Shown one piece after another: positions 21,134-32,451 of a stretch of DNA of 64,000 nt. The translations under genes and the position numbers were made by a program. Every line of letters begins with the position of its first letter. Position 1 is the first letter of the stretch. The notes under the pieces were generated by a model, which was given only the letters and a program-made list of their open reading frames with translations, was not told the origin of the DNA and searched no databases. The DNA is from Lentinula raphanica (taxonomy: Eukaryota > Basidiomycota > Agaricomycetes > Agaricales > Omphalotaceae): contig JANVFP010000030.1 in the NCBI GenBank assembly GCA_027919835.1, positions 186,001 through 250,000 on the forward strand, written 5' to 3'.

Positions 21134-23477
21134 GAGCGAAGGATAGAGTGGATATAAACGTGCTATTGAGAAAAAGTGAGAAGGAATGTTACATGATGAG
21201 AAGGAATAAAAGAAAGGTTGAGATGTACCGCTTCAAAGCTTCAAAGCTTCACAAGCTTTCAAGATTGACGAATTAGACTCGACGATTTCTTCTAGAATCT
21301 AGATGTGACAGTGAAAGGATTCGCAGGTTCGTTTATGAGCACAGCGGAAGTCTGACGATGGACGATGGACGAACGACGGTAGATGTCGACGAACGATAGC
21401 TAAGGGAAAGCAGAAATCGTGGTTCGGGATGACGATGGATGAAAATCGTGATGGGAGCGCGTGTAACTTTTGAGTTTCAAGGAGTTCTAGATAAGATTAG
21501 ATAAAGACTTCCCTAGACCATCGTGGCATCTCTCTCTTGAGTCTCCTCCGTCTGTCTGCGTCATGCGAGGTCAAAACCTGGAAACCTATTGCCAGCCCAC
21601 AGTGAGAGCCCATGGCCATGACTAAATTACTTCAACTTTACGATCACCAAGTTACAGTTCTTACCATCTGTGGACCGGAGTCATGGACACACTGGACACA
21701 CACACACTGGACATCTAGACACACCGTTCGTCTGCAAGCAGCTAAACCCAGCTACACCCAGCTACACCCGTATCTTCCCCATCAGTCCCCATCTAATATC
21801 CTCCATCGAGCTCCATCGCTATACCAAGTATTATCAACATAAAGATATCTTCGTCCTCCGACGCTCTACTGAACGTTTTCTCCATTAATTCTCTTCCAAA
21901 CGACGAGCTGAACTAGGTACATGATGTACATGTACAATGGCTCATGCCACTGCCACTTGCCCGCCCCGTCATATCTATTCGAGGATTTACCAAGGAATTT
22001 CTACAAACGGAACGTACGTGACCCCGTGTAAGGTCAGTGGTTCGAGGTGGTTCGAGGATCCGGGTTTTCCTACTCCAAGATACAACCAAGGTGACCGAAA
22101 ACTTCGCGATTTGCGTGCCCAAACTGCTTGAACATCTATAATGTTCAACGTTCAACCGTTCAACGCCCAAAGACAAACACGACGTTGAGTCGTTCATGAT
22201 GATCACGAAAATTTCTGCCAACTCTACTATATATTAAGCCGAGGTGGTCTTGATGAAGCTGACGATGTGAGTCCCGGATTCTTCTTCTATTCTGTATATC
22301 ATTCAATCTGAACTATCGATGGGATTTTGACAGGATTGTGTATACGGTGTATGATATGGAACAGGTGCTTGCTCAAGATGATATTCATGATCATTGTAGG
22401 CACTTCAAGGAGTCCGAGTCTACATTCTGAACAACGACTTGACCCAGGACTGTAGTTCCTCAGTCTAACTGCTCTAGCAACCAGTCCGTTTCTTCCTTTC
22501 CAATTGCATCAATGCTGGCATTTCTCCTCCCTCAGCGATCATGACATGGAGTCATGGACCCAGTTCACCACGATGGACGCGATGGGACGTTCTAGCTGAC
22601 GCTTCGAACTGACAACGCTTTGGGAGGCTTCAGTGGGTCACGCCACGATAATATGGAACTTGAGCTTGGAAGGCGGGCCCGGGGAATGCGAAGGATTCCA
22701 GCGGCCACACACGCGTTGTCAAGATATCAGAGATCTCAAGGATCTTTGGCTTTCGTCTAACCAACCGCCAGGAGGAGCATTTATACAAGGCTCGGGAGGC
22801 TATAGTAGATAGTCCTTGCATCTGACGCGAAAGAGCATTCAGCAAGGACGACTAAGGATAGTAGTGGCAAGGTGATTGATTATCGATTATCTATCTCTAT
22901 CACTGGAGAGTTAGAGAAATGTTTGCTCATATACTCAAACCTTTCAAGGGCGTATTGGAGAGAATTTGTGAGTGGCCAACTATGTATAGTATTCGTTGTT
23001 CGAGAATCGAGATAGACTCTGATACAGTGGAGCCTGTCGAGCAGTGTTCTCAGTTCTGCAACCTGCTGCAATTTCTTGCAACTCGAACTTCAGTCTTCAA
23101 GCACCAAGTCCCCCACCCCCCCAATAGTGCATACAGCCCCCAGGCCCCATCCCCTCCCGACGGTTTTTCCCATTACACAGAAGTTCCTTCGGAGGAGCGG
23201 TCAACATCTGCGTTCAAGAGCATTCGAGTAACGAGTTTCTTCTCATTTGATTTTCCATAGCTAGTAATCGTAATCGACTTCAAGCCGATCGACGACGGAT
23301 TTTGAAGCATTGGTGAGCTAAGCTTATAGTACCTGTAGGAGGCTGTAGAGCTGAGGGCGGACTTTGTGGGCAGGTATGGGGCCTGGGCGCTGGTACTTGT
23401 CAGAATACGATTTTCCGAAGGTCCTGCAGGGTCCCCTTTCGACTCCGACGAGTTGACTAACATCTGAATTATAATAC
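21134..23477. other. Intergenic region, no supported gene
   Basis: The first few hundred bases are the MDR gene's upstream region. Beyond this, frames are short (at most ~113 codons), overlapping and unrecognisable. No intron-bounded reading frame, RNA gene or inverted repeat was found before the element at 23480. Confidence 0.4.
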
Positions 23478-23479
23478 TA

Positions 23480-23931
23480 GGTGCGCTCAGAGTTGAACTC
23501 GATTCGATTCTCGACTCCGAATCGTCTCGATTCGAAAATTGTGTGAAAAGAGATAAGAACTAGCGCCCTCTAGCGCTCGCCAAGGATTTTGTAAGCACCC
23601 ATCACTGGACGCCCGGCAAGAAGCCGAAACACCACCTTTATTTGAGATAGCAGGGTTTTCTTGCCTATTTCTCAAACTTTTTTGCTGATGGCATTGCTAC
23701 AAATATTGAAAAGACTTCATTCAGTCATTAAATGAGGTGAGAGCTCATACTACAGCAGCATAACGCAGTCTTTTACTTCTTGATACTAAACAAGCGCCAG
23801 AATTGATTGCAACCATTATCTATGGGCGCTACTAGGCGCTACTTTTGCTTGACTGCGTGTGACTTTGATAGTCTTTCGAATCGAGACGATTCGGAGTCGC
23901 GAATCGAATCGAGTTCAACTCTGAGCGCACC
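23480..23931. mobile_element. 452-bp MITE with 58-bp TIRs and TA duplication
   Basis: The left end GGTGCGCTCAGAGTTGAACT and the right end AGTTCAACTCTGAGCGCACC are the outer parts of terminal inverted repeats about 58 bases long (23480-23537 and 23874-23931) that I find to differ at one position. The element is flanked by TA on both sides (23478-23479, 23932-23933), the target duplication of Tc1/mariner-type transposition. It has no coding capacity, so it is a non-autonomous element needing a transposase in trans. The near-identical TIRs suggest fairly recent insertion. Confidence 0.8.
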
Positions 23932-24937
23932 TACTCTGAAAATAACTCATGACCTTCGAATACTTCAACCGCTGTGTAGAAAGTTGAAACCTCCAAAGGC
24001 CCATCGAAACCTGCCCTCCCTCCACGTCTTCAATTCTGTTATACTCATCTACTTGCGATTGTGGGCCATTGCATAGCATGGCATGTACGAGTCCGAATAA
24101 AGCGAACCTCATGTGGACAAGATAAGGTCAAAATCGCACCATGGCACGTGTTGAGATTGATGTTATGTAGGGAACCACTCTCTAATGCAGGTTCACCCCC
24201 ATTAGCCATTCCATCGTGGTGATAGACAAAGTTGACAGGAAGAAGGAAAAGAAGCAGGGGAAGAGAGAAGAGAGGGCAGAGGAGGGGCAACGATGACCGG
24301 AGGTAAGGAGAGAGCGCTGAGCGGTAGAGAAAAGATATAAGTATTTGAAAGAATAACATGGTAAAAGTGTAGAAGCAATGGATGCCGACTACAACGCAGA
24401 AAAAGCAGGTGAGCGCATGAAGAGTAAGCAAAATTCAACATTGTTGACCATTCAAAGTGGACGCATTTGAAGCGCGACGTGAAGTAGAGTTGGCGAACGA
24501 AAAGATCGTTCATGTCTGTTCATGTCAGCCGTTTGACAGAGGTAACGCGAATTTGATTGCTGAGATACGAATGGCTTAACAATACCAACAGATGGATGGA
24601 TGGGAGGACAGGGTGGAGATCTTGAAGCTTGAAAATCCTAGTTGTTGGCGGATGACAAAGGCAACAAAGGAGGGAACGGAGAAGCAAGGTATGGTAGAGG
24701 AATTCCAGCTGCATATTCAAGGGATTCTGGAAGACAAGCGGGTACCACCTATCAGAGGCGAAATGTGAGTGAACAAGCACATGGAAAAGAGTGATATTGA
24801 ATGAAGAAACAGCAATAGCACGAAGAAGAAGCAGCACCTCAGACAAAGTGTCACACTTGTCGAGAAGGGTTGATGTTGAGGTATCGAGACCCGATTGGAC
24901 ACTGAATGGACTGCCTTGTATGAAAAACTTTTCCTTA

Positions 24938-25358
24938 CAGCAGTTACGGAAAACCTTGTCAGTGCGCGTTTTTTTGCCGGCGCAAAAAAGAAAAGAAAAG
25001 AAAAAGGTACCGAGTCTAAGCGAGGCAGACAATTCAGTATAAGCGAGGTGAAATATATCATCAATATCACTGCTGTCTACCTTTCATGCAATTTTGAGTC
25101 TATATGGCCTTCAAGCATGCCAGATACTGCAATGAAGCTTCTAGCAAAGCACTACATCACATGGGTACCCATTGTAGGCCATTTATTTGAGAGAAACAGC
25201 TTGGGGATTGTGGATGCACTCTTTCACTGTTCAAGGGTGACAGTGATCCGCCTCGCTTAGATTCGCTTACCCTCGCTTAGACCCGGTGCCTTTTCTTTTT
25301 ATTTTATTTTTTGCGCCGGCGAGAAAATGCGTAATGACAAGGTTTTCCGAAACTGCTG
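24938..25358. mobile_element. 421-bp mariner-like MITE with ~100-bp TIRs
   Basis: Left CAGCAGTTACGGAAAACCTT and right AAGGTTTTCCGAAACTGCTG are inverted copies. Similarity continues inward for about 100 bases, including GCCGGCGCAAAAAA, an A/G-rich tract and GTCTAAGCGAGG. TA dinucleotides flank both ends (24936-24937, 25359-25360), as in Tc1/mariner insertions. There is no transposase frame. TIRs differ at several sites, so the insertion is older than the one at 23480. It separates the N- and C-terminal halves of the orphan-family gene. Confidence 0.8.
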
Positions 25359-25469
25359 TAAAATTTTACTTATGTTTCGAGATTCGTTTTATATTTTGGG
25401 TCTGTGCTCCTCGCCGGACCTTATCCTTACAGTTAGATTATTTATTACGGACTTCGGGGAACCGCCACC

Positions 25470-25660
25470 CTCAGTCGTTCACACCAGTTCGTGTGACTCT
25501 GAGGGTGAGTCTCCTATAGAACTATGGTCTTTACGGTACACTGACGCTAGTATCTAGTTTCGATACTTACTGTAGTTTGACAGGTAGTTCAATCCTATTG
25601 AGTCGTTCACACCAGTTCGTGTGACTCTGAGGTGTCGATACTTACTGTAGTTTGACAACA
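25470..25660. repeat. Direct repeats containing a hairpin
   Basis: Two copies (25472-25502, 25601-25631) of a ~31-base segment containing CACACCAGTTCGTGTG, which can fold into a hairpin (GAGTC...CACAC/GTGTG...GACTC). A second pair, TCGATACTTACTGTAGTTTG, occurs at about 25560 and 25637. The repeats alternate, as if a ~130-base unit had been duplicated and then internally deleted. They lie immediately downstream of the MITE. Confidence 0.6.
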
Positions 25661-26896
25661 CTGAGTGGAATCAATTCCACGAGGTTTATGGAGGACGTGG
25701 AACATATCATGGATGTTGTGGCGCTATTCGCAAGGCACGTTTCGGGGATACAGCAGACAGGCATTACGCAAGTGGGCGAAAAGACAGTGATCGAGGTAGG
25801 GAACAGGATATTCACGCCAAAACATGAGGCGCCGGCAATGCGGCCTGTAGAGGTAGATCGATTGGTGGATGAGAATGGGTATATTGCGCAGGTGAATAGG
25901 GTGGATTCAGGGTTTGTATACGGAGATGAGAATGTCGTCTACTATGGGGAAGAAAAGACGGATGAAGACGGTGGAAAAGGTCAGAGTACAATAACGTTGC
26001 GATATGAGAAGAACTCACGTTGTGTAGGGTCATTGATATTTCACCACAAAAGTTCCATGTAGGAGATATTGTGGACGTGGGATTCAGCATTATGGGGATT
26101 GGGAGAGGGAGGGATACCAAGGCACGCTTGGTTTTGAGGAGTGTCACCCTGCTGGATGCGACGCATACACAGGTGAGCAAGGGAGTTTGAAAAGAATGGC
26201 GCTGACGGAGAATATAAACAGGCGTGGCTGAAGCAAAAAGCAAAGAATCAGCTGAGGGTAAGGAACATAGGACCTGTGCTTACGGTGAGAAAAAGACCAG
26301 GACAGGAGGACGACGAGGACAAAGATACACGTAAAAGGATGACGCGTATGAAAATTCGAGAGGGAGACGGAGTAAAGACCGCAATACTTAGGAGTAGTTG
26401 CAGTGTTGCGGAAGAAGAAGGAGAAATGTATGGGAGACGGGATTGTGACAAGTGACATTAGACAATGAATTGGTGACGTATGAAAGAAGGATGAAATGGT
26501 CACAATAGCAGAACAATGAAATCGTTAATTTTGTGACTTTTGCCCATATACGGAAGGCAGAATTTCCTTTTATGATACGCAAAAGCACTGATAGAGACGA
26601 ATCCTCTTTACATTCGGACTCGTAACTTTCACCTCTGACTGCTCTCTGACTCTGAGTCTCGACGAACACCCGGACCCACACTTCACCGACTATCGATTCT
26701 ACTCAAGCGCTCCCTTGCTGGTCAAGGACAGCCTCGAAATCAGATTTTCTTTTCCTTCCTTCTGCATTGTTCCCTCGAATTCCTACTTTGAGGTTTGCAA
26801 CCTTTTTTTTGTTTTCTTGTGAGTGGATTTGGACGGTCTTGAGTTTCGACGTGTCTGATGAAAAAAAACCAGCTTCGAATCGCAACCTATATCGAC

Positions 26897-27759
26897 ATGC
26901 ACTACCACGCTAGTATCACGAACCTACTTTTTCTCGTCCTGAGCCTCTCAATTGTCTCGACAAGTTGGGCCATGCCAATTTCTGTACGTACATCATCACC
27001 CTCATCTTCAACCGTCGCGTCTCATCCTTCCTTTTTCCCCGCAACGCGTAATTATCTCGATAATGTCATTCCAGACTCAGACTCAAAATCCCCCTGCCCG
27101 AGCATCCCAACCCGAACTTCCAATTACAACGCCCCAACCCAACTCTACATCTCCCACAAATACACCCCTGACCAACTCAAATACATCAAAGCTGGCCTCG
27201 AGTACACTGCCTCCCAATGGGCCAACTCGCCAACAAACTATCAAACTCTGCCAGCGACGTTCAAACTCTGCCAGCGACGTTCAAGGTCGTTCAGAGTTTG
27301 AAGGTCAACTTGTTTCAGAACGAGAGGGAGGGATGGTTAGCGTCGTATGTTTATGTGTTAGACAAGGACGGGGGTACGAAATCCAATGAGGCAGATACTG
27401 ATAGTGCTCCGGAAGGGATGAAAGCAGTAGCTAGGGTGGAGATCAAGCTGAAGATGTCGCGGGGGAGTTCCAAGCCTATTGGCGTCTTAGAATTCGCGGC
27501 GGAGCCTTATTGGAACGCGATGGAAGAGGTGACTATTGGGCGGCAGGTGAGCGCTTGCTTCTATGGTTGGCGATTTTGTAGTAGGACGTTGATGAATCTC
27601 TTTCTCTGCTATCAGAAGTTTGATAAGTTGATGTTCGAAAAAGACCTTACGGGAAACGTTGAAGTTATCGGGAAGAATGCTCTATCGGGAAGAATGCTCT
27701 TAAACAGAGCTGGTGGAAGAAGGTTACGAGCTTTGGAATAAATAGGGCTGTGTAAGCGT
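26897..27759 (+). pseudogene. Secreted-protein gene broken by two tandem microduplications
   Basis: The start ATG at 26897 opens a signal peptide (MHYHASITNLLFLVLSLSIV, ending near WAMP). The frame runs to ~27240, where CAAACTCTGCCAGCGACGTT occurs twice in tandem (20 bases) and shifts the frame. A second 17-base tandem duplication (ATCGGGAAGAATGCTCT) lies near 27669. In each case the reading frame is continuous if only one copy is counted. A normal intron (GTGAGCGC...TATCAG, ~27546-27614) lies between them. The mature region includes YVYVLDKDGG and VARVEIKLKM, resembling a secreted beta-rich domain of no known family. The lesions may be real or assembly errors. Confidence 0.55.
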
Positions 27760-27994
27760 AGAAGTGAGAGTCGGGCTTAAAGTGCGAGGAGAGAGTGAAG
27801 CGGAGAAAGGCCTGACGGAGGTAGGGGTGGCACACTGGCTGGTTCCAGCATGCCAGTTCTGTTCAATAGTACTGTTTTTGCATATTTATTTAGAGGAGCA
27901 AGGACGTGCATATCAGAAGCACTTCAGAAATTGCTTGGACGCCGTCGACGAGTTCATTGTTCAAACTCAGTCCTACACATATTACTCATCAACG

Positions 27995-28775
27995 TCAGCA
28001 ACAAACACTCGAGATGCAATATCCAATCCCAGACCCATCCGCACGGACATACCCTCGTGCAAACGTCTTACATTCATCCTCCAGCGCAGACACGGGTATG
28101 GGATCTTCAGAATCAGATCCCTCTGTTGCCGAAGGCATATCCGTACATGCCCTAGTACTAACCTGTTCCCCACTGGCCATTGTGGCACTGGTGGCGCCAA
28201 TTCCAGGCCTAGACCCACCATGACAACGAATGAGACGATTCCGATGAAGAACACGAATCGCCTCCTTGAACCAAACACGACAGGCAAACCGGTGCTCGAT
28301 ACCCACATCGGAGGGAGGGATGGTATCTGTCGGAATGGAGGATTTGAGGAGAGAGGTGAGTTGGGTGATTTGTTCGGAAGAGAACAAGGTAGATGGATCG
28401 TATGCTCCTTTTATAAGGCTTTAGTACGATAAGTATGATAACGATAACAAAATACTCACCAATCTTCACAACGACCGAAACTGTCCCTGCCTCCCCTCTC
28501 CCAGCCAACTTCTCGATCGGAACGGGCTCCTCGAACCTGAACACGTCCGGAAGATATTCTTTCGCGTGAAACTTGAACCCTTCTAGTTCAGAATTTTGCG
28601 TGTTCGAGTTGGACGTCGCGACGCAGATTGCCCAGTGCCAGGAATCAGGAACGGAGCGCTCGAAGAGAACAGCGTAGATGGAACCTGGGAGGTAAAAGTC
28701 ATCGGTGACTTGAACTCGGGCTTGTGCTTGAGCCAACGAGTGAGAAGTGGCTGTGGTGGGGTGAGTTACTGGCAT
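27995..28775 (-). CDS. Uncharacterised fungal protein with WHWAICV and CRVW motifs
   Basis: Exons 28775-28460 and 28404-27995 (55-bp intron, phase 1) give 241 residues. The start (MPVTHPTTATS) is the first ATG in frame; upstream codons are non-ATG. The central part (SWHWAICVATS, FKFHAKEYLPDVFRFEE, VSVVVKIA) and the later FACRVWFKEAIRVLHRNRLIRC and ALEDECKTFA resemble a family I have met repeatedly in Agaricomycete genomes, without known function. Near RCHGG an additional intron in the C-terminal part is possible; that stretch is less conserved in composition. No signal peptide or membrane segment. Confidence 0.6.
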
Positions 28776-29076
28776 TTGGAAGGTCAGAGGGTAAGGAGAC
28801 GTCTGGGAGGTATTGAAAATAGAAGGGAGAATTGTGTTGCGCTGATGTTGACCAGATGTTGACCCGGACAACGTGGATGTCAAGTAACAAGTACAATTCT
28901 GAATTCCCACAGAGGCCGTTCTGTTGGGCGAATGTGACTTTGATTGACTAGCTCAAAATGAAGACCGGGAATGGGAAACATGAGTCAACATATGTAGGGA
29001 GAATATTGTACATACTATGTGACCCAAGTCTGCGATGTCAAATGAGCAAATACGATATTCAACCTATAGTTTCACC

Positions 29077-30684
29077 TCAACACAAACTCGTTCGCTCCAA
29101 CCAGACTCTAGCTGTCCACTGGGAACGACGAGGACCGACACCTCGATCTAGTTCTGCCACTAGCTCGCTTTGTTCTTTGAGGAAGAAGGTCTTGATAGAC
29201 GAAATTTCTCTTGCAATCCGAGACGTATATTGAACTATGCCTGAGCACACGACGTTCATGCCCACGGCATCTTCTGGTCGTGAACCATCAACTACCCAGT
29301 CTACATCCCGCGTAGAATGATGTCCAGTGCAGGTCTTTTCATCTTGACAAACAAGATGACTATATGAATCGAACAGTCCTAGGTGTTGAAGCAATGGGAG
29401 AGATCGAAGACTAGCAATGAAGTCATCCTAACCAAGTGAAATAGTCAGCCACAAGTAACTACAGGGATATTCACGCTCGTTACTCACGATGTTGTATTTT
29501 ATTTCACCCCGCAGATGAAGATCGAAAACGATGAGGGTTTGGAAAGACGATGCGACAATGGCCAGAATCTGATCTAACGAGCTGTTAATGACCAAATCCA
29601 CTTCGCAGACATCCCATTGATCAGGATATTCAGATTCTTCGCTCCATGTAACTTGATTAAACCTTGAACTGACACTCATACTCTTCAAAGTATAAGCACG
29701 TCGATCTAATCCTTCTTGCTGGGCTTGGGAAACCGACTCCCAGAACGGGATAGCAAATGGAATGGTTGGTGTGTCAGTCTGCCGGACATGAGCACCAAGT
29801 CCGAGATCCAGAAAGACAATCTTGCGCAAACCAGGACAGTGAGCAGATACAAAATGAGGAAGCCAAGGAAACCCGTCAGAGGAACACCCCATATCTATTG
29901 AGAGCTCTCGAACTCCCATGAATTTCTTCGAGCTGAAAGACAATGAATCCTCTTGGAGAAGATGTAGAACTTTACGGACGGAGATTGTGGCGACCTGGAT
30001 TCTCTGATTATGGGATACCGATTGGGATACCGATTGGGCAATGTCTTTGGGCTTGGCTAAATCAAAACGACGAAGGAGGACTTTGGACAAGTAATGCTCT
30101 GCTAAGGTCCAGGATGTGTCCGGTAGGTGACGGAAGCTGGGGACAACAATGGTCCTGACATTCTGGTGTCTTCCGAGTGCAAAGAGGAAGTAACTGTCCT
30201 TCGCAATTTTACCTCGTAGGTGGACATATTTGAGGTACAGGAGATGAGAAGGCAACTTTTCCAGGTGGTTCCATTCCTTATCAAGAACTTCAAGGACAAC
30301 CAGCGCTCTTATATGTATATAAATCAATGTGTGTCAGGTCAGTATGTTGCGTGTCAACAGGCAGTGAGGAGACCGTCAACGGACCTGATTGAACGTGCAA
30401 AATGAGCATTAGCCACGCAATCCTCTTCGAGTCTCAAAGGACCCTTTGACCTATCAACCCGTACACATGCGAGTAAGACTGGCAGAGACAGTTGTCGTAG
30501 CTTGCGGCATACAAGAGAGAGCGACTGGATTGCTTTGGTTGTGGGTAGGAAGAATTGAAGAATTTCTGGAATCACTTCGTGATAATGGTTGACAGGGTTT
30601 GGGCAGAGTGAGGCATATATTGTTATGAGGTGAAGGAGCTCCTCAGGGAGACCAAGGAATGAGACGGAGTTTGCCCAAGCTCAT
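29077..30684 (-). pseudogene. F-box-like paralogue D, start codon out of frame
   Basis: Same gene structure as the 3-8.6 kb array but on the minus strand. The F-box exon ends at 30385; then 30307-29488 and 29427-29077, with introns of 77 and 60 bp. From LPEELLHLITIYASL to the stop the frame is open, including an intact LRR-like exon and the C-terminal signature VQYTSRIAREISSIK. The only ATG at the expected place (30684) is in a different frame from the F-box, and the F-box frame has a stop just upstream and no methionine in exon 1. Relative to the other copies this is a small indel near the start. It could be rescued by an unseen upstream exon; otherwise it is a recent pseudogene. Confidence 0.62.
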
Positions 30685-30836
30685 GGCAGGTCAGACGTCT
30701 TAATACCTCGATTCTTTAGCGACAGCCTGAGGGATAAGATTCTGCCTTTGGAAGACTACTAGGACAGACGAGGGACAGAAGAGTGTCGGACAGTGCGTGA
30801 AAAGTATCACTGCCAGCTGTAGCAGGTGTCGTTCCC

Positions 30837-31241
30837 AAGGGGCAACCGCTGGAGCTAAGCGCTGACCGCAACTTCGGGATCATTTTGCTGAGCTAAAACT
30901 CGCACAATCCCTATTCCAGACAAGGTGAGCCCCAGTGGCCGAAATGCCGATAGCACCAATTTGCATGGTTGTACAAGGTAAAATGACTCGAGTAGAGTAT
31001 ATACAAGCTGGTTGATCAGTCTACATGCCCCCTACTGAGTATAAGCAATGCCAGGCTATTTCTGTCAGCATGTTTTGTAGGCAAAATTATGTTCGATGAG
31101 GTGCTCGGAATGCACTAGCTGTGAAGCGGCTTTATGGCCACTGGGTTTCACTTCATTTAAAATGGGGATCCTGAGAATTTTAGCTCAGCAAAATGATCCC
31201 AAAGTTGCGGTCAGCGCTTAGCTCTAGCGGTTGCCCCCTGG
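30837..31241. mobile_element. ~405-bp element with ~63-bp TIRs
   Basis: The left arm contains GGGGCAACCGCT, then GAGCTAAGCGCTGACCGCAA and GGGATCATTTTGCTGAGCTA; the right arm (about 31175-31241) carries their reverse complements with a few mismatches. The interior (~270 bases) has no coding capacity. A target duplication is not obvious from the flanks. It is best described as a MITE or other non-autonomous TIR element. It lies between F-box copy D and the HNH relic. Confidence 0.75.
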
Positions 31242-31399
31242 TCATTTCCCTCTAGGAGTAAAGGTTTTTATAAGGGCTTTTGAATAAAATAAACGCCGAG
31301 TAAGCGCTGACTGGGTTTTAACTTTTTTGGGGAGGGCGTCTATTAGACTTTCTGAGTCAATTGACCCATGTCACTGCAGTGTGCTGCGAACTATTCTAC

Positions 31400-32237
31400 A
31401 ACCATCATGGTAGAATTTCCAGGAACACCGCTCCTTTCTGCTGCTCAGGCCACTGAACAGAGCTTGAGCAATGACCTTGCACAACCGGGTTTGCCTTGCT
31501 AGTAATTCTAGGCACTTATTTGTAATGGCTACAGGTGTGTAGTAACTGGGCAATACAATGACAAGGCTCCCGCTGCTGCAAAGGACACAGTAAAAGTGGC
31601 ATGGACAGTTGCAGGAGATCATGTTGTCAACACACACCTGGTCCACATTGTACTGGAGTTAATGTACCATAAGCTGACCACAGTCAATGAAGTATGTTCC
31701 ATCTGCTTCTGTTTTCTAGCTCATATCCTGATTCATCAACCCAGAGGGAGTATGCTGCTTCTGTTTTAGCAGTTCTTGAAAAATCCGGCTATGAGGCTAT
31801 GACATGGACAAGATCAATGGCCATAAGGTCCTCTCACTCTTCAATGTCATGACAATGGAATCGAACATGCATGACTGGTTCAACCATTTGAAAGTATACT
31901 TTGAAACAATGGTGCATTATGGGTTCATGATATGGGTTGACACTTACTGATGCGATGATACAAGGATGGTATGGATTGCTACCATGTCATGTCTATGAAT
32001 GCACACATTATGACCACATTTAGCACTCCAGATCCTATGGATCTTCCTATTCCCAGTTCCAAGTTGCTTGCTCTACATGCAGCCTGTGCCAAGGTCACTC
32101 ATCTTTCAGGTGCTGGCAAATACATTGAGGAGATAGATGACAATGAGGAGACAATAGGTGTATTAGCATCCAATGGTGGTTCATCTGAGATTTTGACTCA
32201 TGCAATCCTTCAATCATACATCAGAGCTGGGGCTTGA
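31400..32237 (+). pseudogene. HNH-nuclease-family protein relic
   Basis: Pieces in order on the plus strand: TPLLSAAQATEQSLSNDLAQ (~31420), YNDKAPAAAKDTVKVAWTV (~31555), VVNTHLVHIVLELMYHKLT, AASVLAVLEKSGYEAM (~31752), KINGHKVLSLFNVMTMESNM then HDWFNHLKVYFET (~31810), and finally FSTPDPMDLPIPSSKLLALH then AACAKVTHLSGAGKYIE (~32015). The NVMT..S.HDWF segment and the LPIPS..LLALHAACAKV end resemble fungal proteins with an HNH_2-type endonuclease domain. The pieces sit in different frames and are interrupted by stops (for example TAG after GLPC), so the gene is dead. The region is poor in CpG. Family assignment is from memory and moderate. Confidence 0.5.
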
Positions 32238-32451
32238 CACTGATGTCCAGTTCTTCACCTTCCAATATCATCCTTACCTTTGATTGTGGCCTTTTTACAC
32301 TGTGCTGGTGTGTGCACATCTTGAAATTCCTCCATACCACTCAAGGGGACTAGCTAGGCTAAACTTGAGTCATCTGAGCTATCATACTTGTACAAATAAA
32401 TATGAGCTCTGACATACTGTGTGAAACATCACTGTTAGTTATCTAAACTCC

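Larger units (their letters stand above)
24378..26455 (+). pseudogene. Agaricomycete orphan-family gene, disrupted by a MITE
   Basis: Exon-like segments in order: MDADYNAEKA at 24378, VDAFEARREVELANEKI at ~24458, a charged helical block (GWEDRVEILKLENPSCW to RVPPIRGEM, ~24595-24767), RRSSTSDKV at ~24825, then after the insertion MEDVEHIMDVVALFARHVSG (25688), TRIGEK-like TQVGEKTVIEVGNRIF, VNRVDSGFVYGDENVVYY, and FHVGDIVDVGFSIMGIGRG (~26060). I recall this domain order from uncharacterised Agaricomycete proteins, but no function is known. A 421-bp element sits between the two halves, and the junction before VIDISPQKF does not splice in frame. The copy is therefore probably dead, although a spliced-over insertion cannot be excluded. 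Confidence 0.5.

Noticed and set aside
27764..28432. 222-codon plus-strand frame
   Set aside because: Overlaps the minus-strand gene with CRVW/WHWAICV motifs, which has better splice and family support.
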